Assembly: GCA_021817755.1 (NCBI GenBank)
Contig: JAKAGC010000048.1
Location: 1-12,485, forward strand
DNA: 12,485 nucleotides
DNA from: Acidobacteriota bacterium
GTDB taxonomy: Bacteria > Acidobacteriota > Aminicenantia > UBA2199
Direction of reading: 5' to 3'
Shown here: positions 7,104 through 12,485 of the stretch, piece after piece
Numbering within the stretch: the stretch's first letter is position 1
Layout: each line of letters opens with the position of its first letter
Notes under the pieces: model-generated
What the model was told of the DNA's origin: nothing
The model's database searches: none
What the model saw: only the letters and a program-made list of their open reading frames with translations
Position numbers and translations under genes: made by a program

Positions 7104-8276
7104 TTAATTTTTTATTTTTTCTTTGATATAAAGAGTTGTTTTACGTTTTATTTCCGAAATTGTTTCATCGATATCATCCAATGAATGGACCTGATGGAAA
7201 GTCTGATTATAAAATATATGCGCTACTACTGAAAAAATATCTTTGAAAGAAATTTTTTCCTTAAGAAAATAATCGACTGCTATTTCATTCGCAGCATTTA
7301 GCACCGCACCCGAATTTTTCCCAATTTCCAACACATCGTAAGCCATACGAATCGATGGAAATTTTTCCATATCCACTCCATAGAACTCTAATTTATTCAA
7401 TTCCGCGAAATTCAAGCTGTTATTATTCCAGGTAATGCGTTCCGGGTAACTCAACGAGTACAATATCGGTAATTTCATATCCGGTATACTTAGTTGAGCC
7501 ATAACCGATGAGTCGATAAATTCTACCATCGAATGGATGATACTCTGCGGATGAATCACGACATCTATTTGATTTTTATTCAGCTTAAAAAGGTGGAAGG
7601 CTTCGATTACTTCCAGGGCTTTGTTCATTAATGTAGCCGAGTCAAGCGTCACTTTTGTTCCCATCGACCAGGTAGGGTGGGCTAATGCATCCTTTATTCC
7701 TATCGTATCGAACTCTTTCCTGTCTTTTTTAAAAAAAGGTCCACCCGAAGCCGTTAAAATTACTTTCTTAATAAACTCCTTAGAACAGTTTCCGATACAT
7801 TGAAAAATAGCACTCTGTTCACTATCGATCGGCACTAATTCGGCATTTGAGTGCTCCAAAGCATTATTGATCAATTCACCCGCTGCAACAAGGGTTTCTT
7901 TGTTAGCTAAACAGATTCGGTGGTTGTTTTTAATCGATAACAGTGTCGCTTCAAGTGAAGTCGTACCATCTATAGCCGACACCATCGTATCTACTCCCGG
8001 AAAAGAGACCACATCCATTAACCCTGAATTTCCATTGATTATTTTTACTTCAGGAAATAGTGTTTTTAATTCGTCAGCATCTTCTTTTCTTTTTACAGAG
8101 ACGATTTTAGGGGAGAAGGATTTGATTTGTTTTTTTACCAGATCGATATTTTCGCCCGCAGCCATTCCCAGTAATTTGAAACGTTGAGGATTACGTGCGA
8201 TCACTTCCAGGGTATTTGTTCCTATGGAACCCGTTGACCCCAATATTGCTATATGTCTGATTTTTTCTGTTTCCAG
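7104..8276 (-). CDS. dxr: 1-deoxy-D-xylulose 5-phosphate reductoisomerase
   Basis: Dxr turns 1-deoxy-D-xylulose 5-phosphate into 2-C-methyl-D-erythritol 4-phosphate with NADPH and a divalent metal, the committed step of the MEP isoprenoid pathway. Seen: NADPH loop ILGSTGSIG at the N-terminus, LANKETLVAAGE, the metal site PIDSEQSA (Asp151 and Glu153 in the 390-residue form) and the flexible-loop/metal stretch HPTWSMGTKVTLDSATLMNK with the following Glu. An internal TTG at 8243 would begin at MGSTGSIG and cut off the first beta strand. The better start is CTG at 8276, with GGAGG exactly 8 nt upstream, giving M-E-T-E-K-I-R-H-I-A-I-L-G-S-T-G as expected; no ATG exists there. The ribosome site overlaps the cdsA stop codon, so the two genes are probably coupled. 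The product feeds UppS, encoded two genes upstream. Confidence 0.96.
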   Translation of the reverse strand: METEKIRHIAILGSTGSIGTNTLEVIARNPQRFKLLGMAAGENIDLVKKQIKSFSPKIVSVKRKEDADELKTLFPEVKIINGNSGLMDVVSFPGVDTMVSAIDGTTSLEATLLSIKNNHRICLANKETLVAAGELINNALEHSNAELVPIDSEQSAIFQCIGNCSKEFIKKVILTASGGPFFKKDRKEFDTIGIKDALAHPTWSMGTKVTLDSATLMNKALEVIEAFHLFKLNKNQIDVVIHPQSIIHSMVEFIDSSVMAQLSIPDMKLPILYSLSYPERITWNNNSLNFAELNKLEFYGVDMEKFPSIRMAYDVLEIGKNSGAVLNAANEIAVDYFLKEKISFKDIFSVVAHIFYNQTFHQVHSLDDIDETISEIKRKTTLYIKEKIKN

Positions 8277-8281
8277 CGTCC

Positions 8282-9082
8282 CTACCTCCAGAAGTATTGA
8301 ATAATATAATAGAGCGCAGGTGCACAGAATATATAACTATCGACCCGGTCCAGAACTCCCCCGTGTCCCGGAAGAAGGGAACTCGAATCTTTTTTATTTG
8401 CTGCCCGTTTAAATAGGGACTCGATCGGGTCCGATAATTGGGAAAACAAACCCATAATTGCTCCCGTTGCTACAGCGATCCATGGATTCACTTTTACCGG
8501 GAATATAATAATGGAAAGCCATCCACTGGCTCCCGCAAATACGATACTTGCTATCAAACCCTGGAGGGATTTCTTCGGAGAAGCCACAGGGTATATTTTC
8601 GTTTTGCCAAACGCCTTACCCAAAAAGTAAGCAAATGAGTCTCCGATCGCTATTACGAAAATCAAGAAAAACAGGAAATTGGGATCCAGCTTTTTTAATT
8701 TGAACATATAATAAAGCGGTACATAGAGATAGAATATTATCAGAAAATGAATCCCGAAATCTCTGACAAAGGTTTCAAGGTTTTCTTTCTTTCGGATTGA
8801 AAAGAGGAAATAGATACCAAATGAAATCATTATGATAATAATACTCATCGACATATCCGGTTTTCCCAGGGTAAACGAGAGAGCGATCACAAGACCGCTT
8901 AAGAATATTAAAATTGGTGATTGTGTTACCGGGTTTGTAAGTTTTAATAATTCCATTGCTCCCATACCGATTATAATGAATAGGAAAGCCGAGAAGTACA
9001 GCGGGGGAATGAATTTAATGATGGCATAAGCAAAAGCGATTAAGATGAATGCGGTGGTAGTTCGTGTAATAAATTCTTTCAT
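8282..9082 (-). CDS. cdsA: phosphatidate cytidylyltransferase (CDP-diacylglycerol synthase)
   Basis: This inner-membrane enzyme joins phosphatidic acid and CTP into CDP-diacylglycerol, the precursor of bacterial phospholipids. The 266-residue form has many hydrophobic helices, the SPKKSLQG motif (about 168-175) and the C-terminal CdsA signature LSDPIESLFKR to LLPGHGGVLDRVDS (about 216-249). The reading frame extends to 9160, but those first 26 residues lie inside uppS. The ATG at 9082, in an ATGA overlap with the uppS stop, gives the standard MKEFITRTTTAFIL start and is chosen. An AAAGGAG lies 12 nt upstream, a little far, and GGAA is closer. Its end overlaps the ribosome site of dxr. Confidence 0.95.
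   Translation of the reverse strand: MKEFITRTTTAFILIAFAYAIIKFIPPLYFSAFLFIIIGMGAMELLKLTNPVTQSPILIFLSGLVIALSFTLGKPDMSMSIIIIMISFGIYFLFSIRKKENLETFVRDFGIHFLIIFYLYVPLYYMFKLKKLDPNFLFFLIFVIAIGDSFAYFLGKAFGKTKIYPVASPKKSLQGLIASIVFAGASGWLSIIIFPVKVNPWIAVATGAIMGLFSQLSDPIESLFKRAANKKDSSSLLPGHGGVLDRVDSYIFCAPALYYIIQYFWR
8285..8289 (-). promoter_or_regulatory. ribosome binding site supporting a CTG start of dxr
   Basis: GGAGG (minus strand) adjoins the cdsA stop codon and lies 8 nt before CTG at 8276. It is the only strong site upstream of the dxr frame and decides the start codon. Confidence 0.7.
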
Positions 9083-9915
9083 ATGTTTCCAAATCTCCTT
9101 TGACGGCGTTGATAATCTGCAATAGCCGTTAAAAATTCTTTTAAGCGAAATCCCGGCCATGAGGTAGAAGTGAAATAGAGTTCTGCATAAGCAATCTGGT
9201 AAAGTAAGAAATTGGAGATGCGAAGTTCCCCGGAGGTGCGAATCACGAAATCCGGGTCCGGTGATCCCGTCGTATATAAATATTTTTCAAATAAAGCTTC
9301 ATCTATTTTATTCGGAGAGATTTTATCCTGGACAATATGTTTCACCGCGTTAATAATTTCCATTCTTGAACCGTAATTGAGGGCCAGGTTGACTTGCATA
9401 TTATCAAAGGATTTAGAGAGTTCCATTGTTTCTGCAATTTTCTTTTTAAGTTTTCCCGGTAATTTTTCGATATCTCCAATCACATTAAAGCGGATCCGGT
9501 TTTCAATAAGGGATTCTTTTTGTTCCGTTAATTTTTCATACAACATATTCATTAACGTATTCACTTCTGTTATCGGGCGTTTCCAATTCTCGCTCGAGAA
9601 AGCGAATAATGTCAGATATTTAACCCCGCATCGGAGAGCATATTCTGTGATTAATTTTGCAGATTCAGCCCCTTCTTTGTGACCTTCTTCCCGTTTTAAA
9701 CCCTTGCTCTTTGCCCATCTTCCGTTCCCATCCATAATAATGGCCACGTGTTTCGGTATTTTATCCTGTTCGATGGACTGGGCTAGCGTATATTCTTCCG
9801 TTCCTTCTGTGATTAAGCCATTAAATTTTGTAAGCATCATGGAATTATAGAGGTAAATCGTTTCCTTGTCAAGCCATAATTTCAGCAGTTCTCCCAAATA
9901 TGGAATAGGAAACAT
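9079..9915 (-). CDS. uppS: isoprenyl transferase (undecaprenyl diphosphate synthase family)
   Basis: A cis-prenyltransferase that elongates farnesyl diphosphate with isopentenyl diphosphate to the C55 carrier used for peptidoglycan and surface glycans. Signatures: IIMDGNGRWA with catalytic Asp62, FAFSSENW (104-111), and RTSGELRISNFLLYQ (226-240) followed by AYAELYF. The full frame gives 278 residues, some 25 more than usual. The ATG at 9840 (253 residues) fits the family length better, but neither ATG has a visible Shine-Dalgarno site. A TATTAT (9929-9924) just before the ATG at 9915 might allow a leaderless mRNA. First gene of the operon; the stop codon overlaps the cdsA start (ATGA). Confidence 0.93.
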   Translation of the reverse strand: MFPIPYLGELLKLWLDKETIYLYNSMMLTKFNGLITEGTEEYTLAQSIEQDKIPKHVAIIMDGNGRWAKSKGLKREEGHKEGAESAKLITEYALRCGVKYLTLFAFSSENWKRPITEVNTLMNMLYEKLTEQKESLIENRIRFNVIGDIEKLPGKLKKKIAETMELSKSFDNMQVNLALNYGSRMEIINAVKHIVQDKISPNKIDEALFEKYLYTTGSPDPDFVIRTSGELRISNFLLYQIAYAELYFTSTSWPGFRLKEFLTAIADYQRRQRRFGNI

Positions 9916-9972
9916 AAAACGCTATAATATAAGCCATTTCAAAGGCATAATAGGTAATAAATGAAGAATTAT

Positions 9973-10001
9973 TTAATAATTTAATCTCATAATTTTTTCA
10001 A
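9973..10001 (-). promoter_or_regulatory. possible promoter of the uppS-cdsA-dxr-rseP operon
   Basis: On the minus strand TTGAAA (10001-9996) and TATTAA (9978-9973) are 17 bp apart, giving a leader of about 50 nt to the ATG at 9915. The match is moderate and the region is so AT-rich that chance hits are common. Confidence 0.3.
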
Positions 10002-10115
10002 TTCATTTATTATAAAAAGAAAGGAATTTTTGAGCCTAAATTTCTCTCGAATAATAATTAATTTTAAGAGAATAAAATTTTACGGTTATTGAAAGTGTTA
10101 ATCGAATAAATAGGC

Positions 10116-10142
10116 TTCCGGGTTCTCTATTTATGCCCGGAA
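10116..10142. other. hairpin in the 9916-10451 intergenic stretch
   Basis: TTCCGGG (10116-10122) pairs with CCCGGAA (10136-10142) around a 13-nt loop. No T-run follows on either strand. A second weak hairpin (ATCTC 10148-10152 with GAGAT 10157-10161) lies next to it. Apart from these, the palindromes at 10239-10269 and the promoters noted, I see no gene in this stretch of more than 500 bp. Confidence 0.4.
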
Positions 10143-10238
10143 AAATGATCTCACTTGAGATATTTTCACCCTCATTTGTAATCTGGAATAACTTACTATC
10201 TATTGTTTTCGGTTATACCATCTACAAAACTTCCTAAT

Positions 10239-10269
10239 CGTAATAAATATTACGGTAATAAATATTACG
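10239..10269. repeat. two tandem copies of a 15-bp palindromic repeat
   Basis: GTAATAAATATTACG occurs twice back to back (10240-10254 and 10255-10269). Each copy contains GTAATA-AA-TATTAC, a dyad with 6-bp arms; the first extends to 7-bp arms with the C at 10239. The arrangement looks like a double operator for a dimeric DNA-binding protein. It lies about 170 bp upstream of the ygiT-like promoter and about 320 bp upstream of uppS on the other side, so its target is unclear. Confidence 0.55.
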
Positions 10270-10406
10270 ATAATCCTATTTGGAAGTCAAATTTATATTA
10301 TTCTTTTAAATTTTATAATGTGGATTTTTCTTGAAAGCGGTGACTCTGTTGAATATCAGTAAGAGTGCTTCCACTCAATATGGGAAAATAAAATAAATTT
10401 TACTCG

Positions 10407-10434
10407 TTGACAATATTTTCTTTTTTTATATCAT
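10407..10434 (+). promoter_or_regulatory. sigma-70-type promoter of the YgiT-like gene
   Basis: A perfect -35 TTGACA (10407-10412) is followed after 16 bp by TATCAT (10429-10434), one base off the -10 consensus. The start would fall near 10441, leaving a leader of about 11 nt that contains CGGAG before the ATG at 10452. The in-frame TTG at 10407 is part of the -35 box and cannot be the start codon. Confidence 0.7.
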
Positions 10435-10451
10435 TAAGACCGGAGAATAAT

Positions 10452-10697
10452 ATGACAAAATGTAATTTTTGTGGAAATAAAAACGTTGAATTGAGACAAA
10501 CAGATTATATTTATCAACATAAAGGGCATTATATGCTTTTTGAAAATGTTCCATGCGAAGAATGTACTTACTGTGGAGAGAGATATTATGAAGCAAATAC
10601 TCTTAAAAAAATTGAAAAGGAATTCTTTGAAGTATTAAATCGAAAAAAAGTCCCTAGTCGAAAAATTGAAATGCCTGTCGAAGTTTTTTCTATGTAA
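10452..10697 (+). CDS. YgiT-type zinc-finger protein (MqsA-like antitoxin), apparently orphan
   Basis: An 81-residue protein with the YgiT zinc finger: Cys4-x2-Cys7 and Cys38-x2-Cys41 (CTYCGERYY) hold a zinc ion; Cys35 is extra. The C-terminal part (50-81) is a short helix and tail and lacks the helix-turn-helix of full MqsA. Small YgiT proteins are usually antitoxins beside a short toxin gene (DUF4258 or MqsR type). No such partner is visible in the roughly 540 bp upstream or 685 bp downstream, so it is an orphan here, or its toxin has been lost. The ATG at 10452 with CGGAG upstream is chosen. Confidence 0.8.
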   Translation: MTKCNFCGNKNVELRQTDYIYQHKGHYMLFENVPCEECTYCGERYYEANTLKKIEKEFFEVLNRKKVPSRKIEMPVEVFSM

Positions 10698-11031
10698 TTC
10701 CTTTCAAGAGAAATCAGTTTGGAAAAAAGTTCTCAACTATGTCGTAAAAATATTTTAGGAAAGAATCTATAATTACTTGGGAGATGGTAAGATTTCAATG
10801 GATTTCTTATGTTTGAATTGTGAAATACTAACTGAATTGGAGACTTTCTTTAATAAAAAATTGATAAATAAATCTTTTATGTCCATTATTGCTTTTAATT
10901 AATCGGTTGTTGAAGTAAAAATAGCTATTTATAGAAAAATTTTGGGGAGTTGAATGTTTTGAAAATTACGTTTTCTATTTAATAAATACACAAGTCTCTT
11001 TGGGAATGTCAGTGATGAGTTAAATAATTAA

Positions 11032-11198
11032 GCCAGCTTCTAAAATATAGAGAACAATGTATTAATTAAATAGGCCAGCTTCTGAAATATAGAGAACAAT
11101 GTATCAATTAAATAGGCCAGCTTCTGAAATATATAGAACGATGTATTAATTAATTAGGCCAGCCTCTGAAATATATAGGCTAATGTATTTCTGAAGCT
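11032..11198. repeat. 42-bp tandem repeat, four copies, with inverted end
   Basis: GCCAGC-starting units begin at 11032, 11074, 11116 and 11158, an exact 42-bp period. Units share GCCAGCTTCT-AAATATA-GAAC-ATGTATTAATTAA with few changes; the fourth diverges after AATGTATT. ATTTCTGAAGCT (11187-11198) is an inverted copy (11 of 12) of the AGCTTCTGAAAT inside each unit and closes the array. All six frames carry stops, so it is not coding. Units are whole repeats without spacers, so this is not CRISPR. Otherwise 10698-11382 shows no gene, only a 6-bp hairpin (ACTCCC 11320-11325 with GGGAGT 11332-11337). Confidence 0.9.
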
Positions 11199-11382
11199 CA
11201 ATTGGCTCTTCCAAATCTCAAATAAGATACCCAGAGATATCATGAAAGAATTAAAATTGGCAATTTTTTTATTCAAAGAATTGATCATTTACTGGGAGAT
11301 TGATTCATCTTCTAATGGAACTCCCTGAAGTGGGAGTGAAATATTAATTGGTGCCCTCAATATTGTTGAAATAAAAAAGATT

Positions 11383-11736
11383 TCATTTATAGAGAGAAGA
11401 AATTTCTTCTTCCAATACAATGATAGAAATATCGTTAACAGATTTAAGTCTCTTATCATTTGTCAGAAAATAATTTGCGCCGTAGTATATTGAAGTTCCC
11501 AATTGAATAGCATCTGGAGTTCTAATTCCATGTGTTGCCCTAAGTCTCGCAGAAATTTCAGATATCTCCGGGTTTAAATCTATAAGATTTATATTATCGG
11601 AATTAATAAATATTTTTTTGTACTCTTCAATCAAATCTAATTTTGATTATTTAAATAGCAAAATAAGTATTACAAGAAGCATCATAGTTGAAATAACTAT
11701 ATTTGCTTTTCTGGAAAATTTTTGGGTTATGCCCAT
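11383..11736 (-). pseudogene. broken PIN-domain toxin (VapC-like)
   Basis: The intact part (11383-11634, from a TTG; 83 codons) is the C-terminal half of a PIN-domain ribonuclease: SARLRATHGIRTPDAIQLGTSIYYGA, then FLTNDKRL with the acidic Asp residues of the active site. The N-terminal half with the first catalytic Asp (D-T-N/D-A-S motif) is missing in this frame, which has a TAA at 11649-11647. In another frame just after the antitoxin, YDASC (11686-11672) with a hydrophobic flank looks like a remnant of that motif. Intact relatives have about 130-140 residues; I infer a frameshift plus loss of about 25-30 codons. It lies directly after the VapB-like gene, as toxins of such pairs do, and the ATG at 11736 overlaps the antitoxin stop. 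It is almost certainly inactive. Confidence 0.7.
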
Positions 11737-11957
11737 GAGTTTCTTTCTTTATCTATATAACTGCTCGAATCGGTTTCTTTCCATATTTCTTTACCAAGTC
11801 CTTTTAAATCCAGAATTGAAGGTTTTAATAAGGTCTCTTTTTTTTGTGCCTGAATTTTTATTAATTGGACAAGTCGCTCAAGTACTTCTAATTTTTCTTT
11901 ATACCCCAAGGTATTTATACATTGCATTGCTTTATCTACCTGTTTTGCATTTGCCAT
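11727..11957 (-). CDS. VapB-like antitoxin of a PIN toxin
   Basis: A 76-residue protein. The N-terminal part (1-45) is helical, with a leucine-rich stretch (LEVLERLVQLI). The C-terminal tail has the form LDLKGLGKEIW-x(6)-YIDKERNSW (49-75) that is typical of antitoxins encoded just before VapC/PIN toxins and wraps the toxin active site. The ATG at 11957 has only a weak GGG site. A clear promoter lies upstream. The toxin frame downstream is broken, so the antitoxin probably has no active partner here, unless it neutralises PIN toxins elsewhere. Confidence 0.75.
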   Translation of the reverse strand: MANAKQVDKAMQCINTLGYKEKLEVLERLVQLIKIQAQKKETLLKPSILDLKGLGKEIWKETDSSSYIDKERNSWA

Positions 11958-11975
11958 AATGATTACCCGGTTTTT

Positions 11976-12004
11976 AATATATATTGTTTTCTGGAGAAAA
12001 TCAA
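11976..12004 (-). promoter_or_regulatory. sigma-70-type promoter of the VapB-like gene
   Basis: On the minus strand TTGATT (12004-11999) and TATATT (11981-11976) are separated by 17 bp. The start near 11969 leaves a leader of about 12 nt to the ATG at 11957. Confidence 0.5.
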
Positions 12005-12049
12005 TACGAATATATAATTTTTTAATAATTCGGATGGATGATTATTTCG

Positions 12050-12083
12050 CCACAGAGGCCACCGAGGTCACAGAGTTTTTTTT
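12050..12083. repeat. CACAGAG-type 9-nt tandem repeat followed by a T-run
   Basis: Three imperfect 9-nt units stand in a row: CCACAGAGG (12050-12058), CCACCGAGG (12059-12067), TCACAGAGT (12068-12076), then eight T (12076-12083). It is GC-richer than its surroundings and non-coding. I recall similar CACAGAG strings between genes of many environmental bacteria, but cannot check this here. Confidence 0.6.
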
Positions 12084-12103
12084 CAGGAATTTTCTTTTTC
12101 AAT

Positions 12104-12132
12104 TTGTTGAAATTTTATAAAAATAGTATTAT
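12104..12132 (+). promoter_or_regulatory. possible promoter of the second antitoxin-toxin pair
   Basis: TTGTTG (12104-12109) and TATTAT (12127-12132) are 17 bp apart, and AAGGAG follows before the ATG at 12155. The -35 match is poor. Confidence 0.3.
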
Positions 12133-12154
12133 TCTTCACAGGTAAGGAGTCAAA

Positions 12155-12406
12155 ATGCAACAGGTATCTGTAAGGAAGCAAATTAATAGAAAATTAGAAA
12201 TAATGCCTATTGAAATGCAACGGAAGGTTCTAATATATATTGATAGTTTATCTAAGTCAAGTCTACCATATGGCGTTTCTGGAAAAAAACTATCTCAATT
12301 TGCCGGTGTATTAACGGAAGAGAATGCTAAGGAACTCACACTAATTATCGAAGAGGGTTGTGAAAGAATAGATGGCAACGAATGGTATATTCTTACTGGA
12401 TATTAA
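12155..12406 (+). CDS. antitoxin-like protein preceding a PIN toxin
   Basis: An 83-residue protein. The N-terminal part (8-35) resembles short DUF2281-type antitoxin helices (a run of the kind MPxExQRKVLxYIDSL). The C-terminal part (about 46-77: LSQFAGVLTEENAKE to IEEGCERIDGNEW) is the pattern seen in antitoxins that precede PIN toxins starting LLDTN. Relatives usually end soon after the NEW motif; here six more residues follow. AAGGAG lies 7 nt before the ATG. The toxin start (12372) overlaps the end of this gene by 35 nt. Confidence 0.7.
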   Translation: MQQVSVRKQINRKLEIMPIEMQRKVLIYIDSLSKSSLPYGVSGKKLSQFAGVLTEENAKELTLIIEEGCERIDGNEWYILTGY

Positions 12407-12485
12407 TACAATTAATTCCTTTACGAGGAAATTTAAAGATAGTAAAAGTTTTAATAATACGGCAATTATCACTGATACTCAAAAT
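12372..12485 (+). CDS. PIN-domain toxin (VapC-like), 5' part, runs off the window
   Basis: From the ATG at 12372 an open frame runs to the window end (38 codons) and begins MATNGIFLLDINTINSF, the form of a PIN N-terminus: a hydrophobic strand followed by the first catalytic Asp (Asp10) and the conserved Asn two residues on. The usual Thr between them is Ile. Position and overlap with the preceding antitoxin gene are as expected for a VapBC-type pair. Later parts (A-I-I-T-D-T-Q) are less typical, so whether the toxin is intact cannot be judged. GAGG lies 15 nt upstream, too far to be convincing. Confidence 0.6.
   Translation, partial: MATNGIFLLDINTINSFTRKFKDSKSFNNTAIITDTQN

Noticed and set aside
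9083..9160. N-terminal 26 residues of the longer cdsA frame
   Set aside because: They lie inside uppS and lack family similarity; the ATGA overlap at 9079-9082 gives the standard start.
10407..10451. 15 extra N-terminal codons of the YgiT-like frame
   Set aside because: They start at the TTG of the -35 box TTGACA and would lie upstream of the transcription start.
10798..10902. 34-codon ORF starting MDFLCLN (plus strand)
   Set aside because: GGGAG lies too far upstream, there are no recognisable features, and the AT-rich composition makes chance ORFs of this size likely.
11032..11198. CRISPR array
   Set aside because: The whole 42-bp unit is repeated with no variable spacers, and no cas genes are in the window.
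11647..11736. 29-codon ORF encoding a hydrophobic peptide (minus strand)
   Set aside because: It has an ATG overlapping the antitoxin stop and could form a membrane helix, but it has no ribosome site of its own and sits exactly where the lost toxin N-terminus should be; more likely debris of the PIN gene.
11618..11959. 113-codon plus-strand ORF opposite the antitoxin and toxin remnant
   Set aside because: Hydrophobic shadow of the antitoxin gene on the other strand; no ribosome site or family pattern.

Overview
The window is AT-rich, densely coding bacterial DNA. It reads as a chromosomal cell-envelope and cell-division neighbourhood followed on the right by an accessory strip of toxin-antitoxin genes and repeats. 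The non-mevalonate isoprenoid enzyme Dxr, the UppS/CdsA/RseP set, a TonB-like periplasmic domain and a SPOR-like module together suggest a diderm (Gram-negative-type) bacterium. Good Shine-Dalgarno sites and sigma-70-type promoters are easy to see. The lineage cannot be fixed from sequence alone. Many PIN/YgiT-type antitoxin genes, odd domain fusions and non-ATG starts would fit an uncultivated anaerobic phylum of the Acidobacteriota/Aminicenantes kind, but that is a guess.

Left edge (1-544): no protein gene. It holds a near-consensus sigma-54 (-24/-12) promoter, a palindrome about 110 bp upstream of the predicted start, and a strong intrinsic terminator, which together outline a non-coding RNA of about 175 nt. 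A second, nested hairpin ends the next gene. 545-2464 (-) is a membrane-anchored protein with a kinase fold lacking the catalytic residues, a coiled coil and a periplasmic TonB-C-like end. 2614-3456 (+) is a zinc amidase with an SH3 domain.

Core (3500-9915, all minus): uppS, cdsA, dxr and rseP form one tightly packed operon (4-nt overlap, 5-nt gap, then 63 nt). It makes undecaprenyl diphosphate and its DXP-pathway precursor, CDP-diacylglycerol for phospholipids, and an intramembrane protease. After a 195-bp gap with a GC-rich hairpin come a phosphohexomutase gene and an overlapping FtsB/DivIC-like division gene, both apparently using TTG starts. RseP carries an internal SPOR-like insert, and dxr most likely starts at CTG.

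Right side (9916-12485): about 500 bp without genes but with a tandem palindrome, then an orphan YgiT-type zinc-finger antitoxin behind a strong promoter. Next is about 685 bp of non-coding DNA with four copies of a 42-bp tandem repeat. Then comes a VapB-like antitoxin followed by a broken PIN toxin (minus), a CACAGAG-type short repeat, and a second antitoxin/PIN toxin pair (plus) whose toxin runs off the window. This part is gene-poor and decaying, unlike the core.
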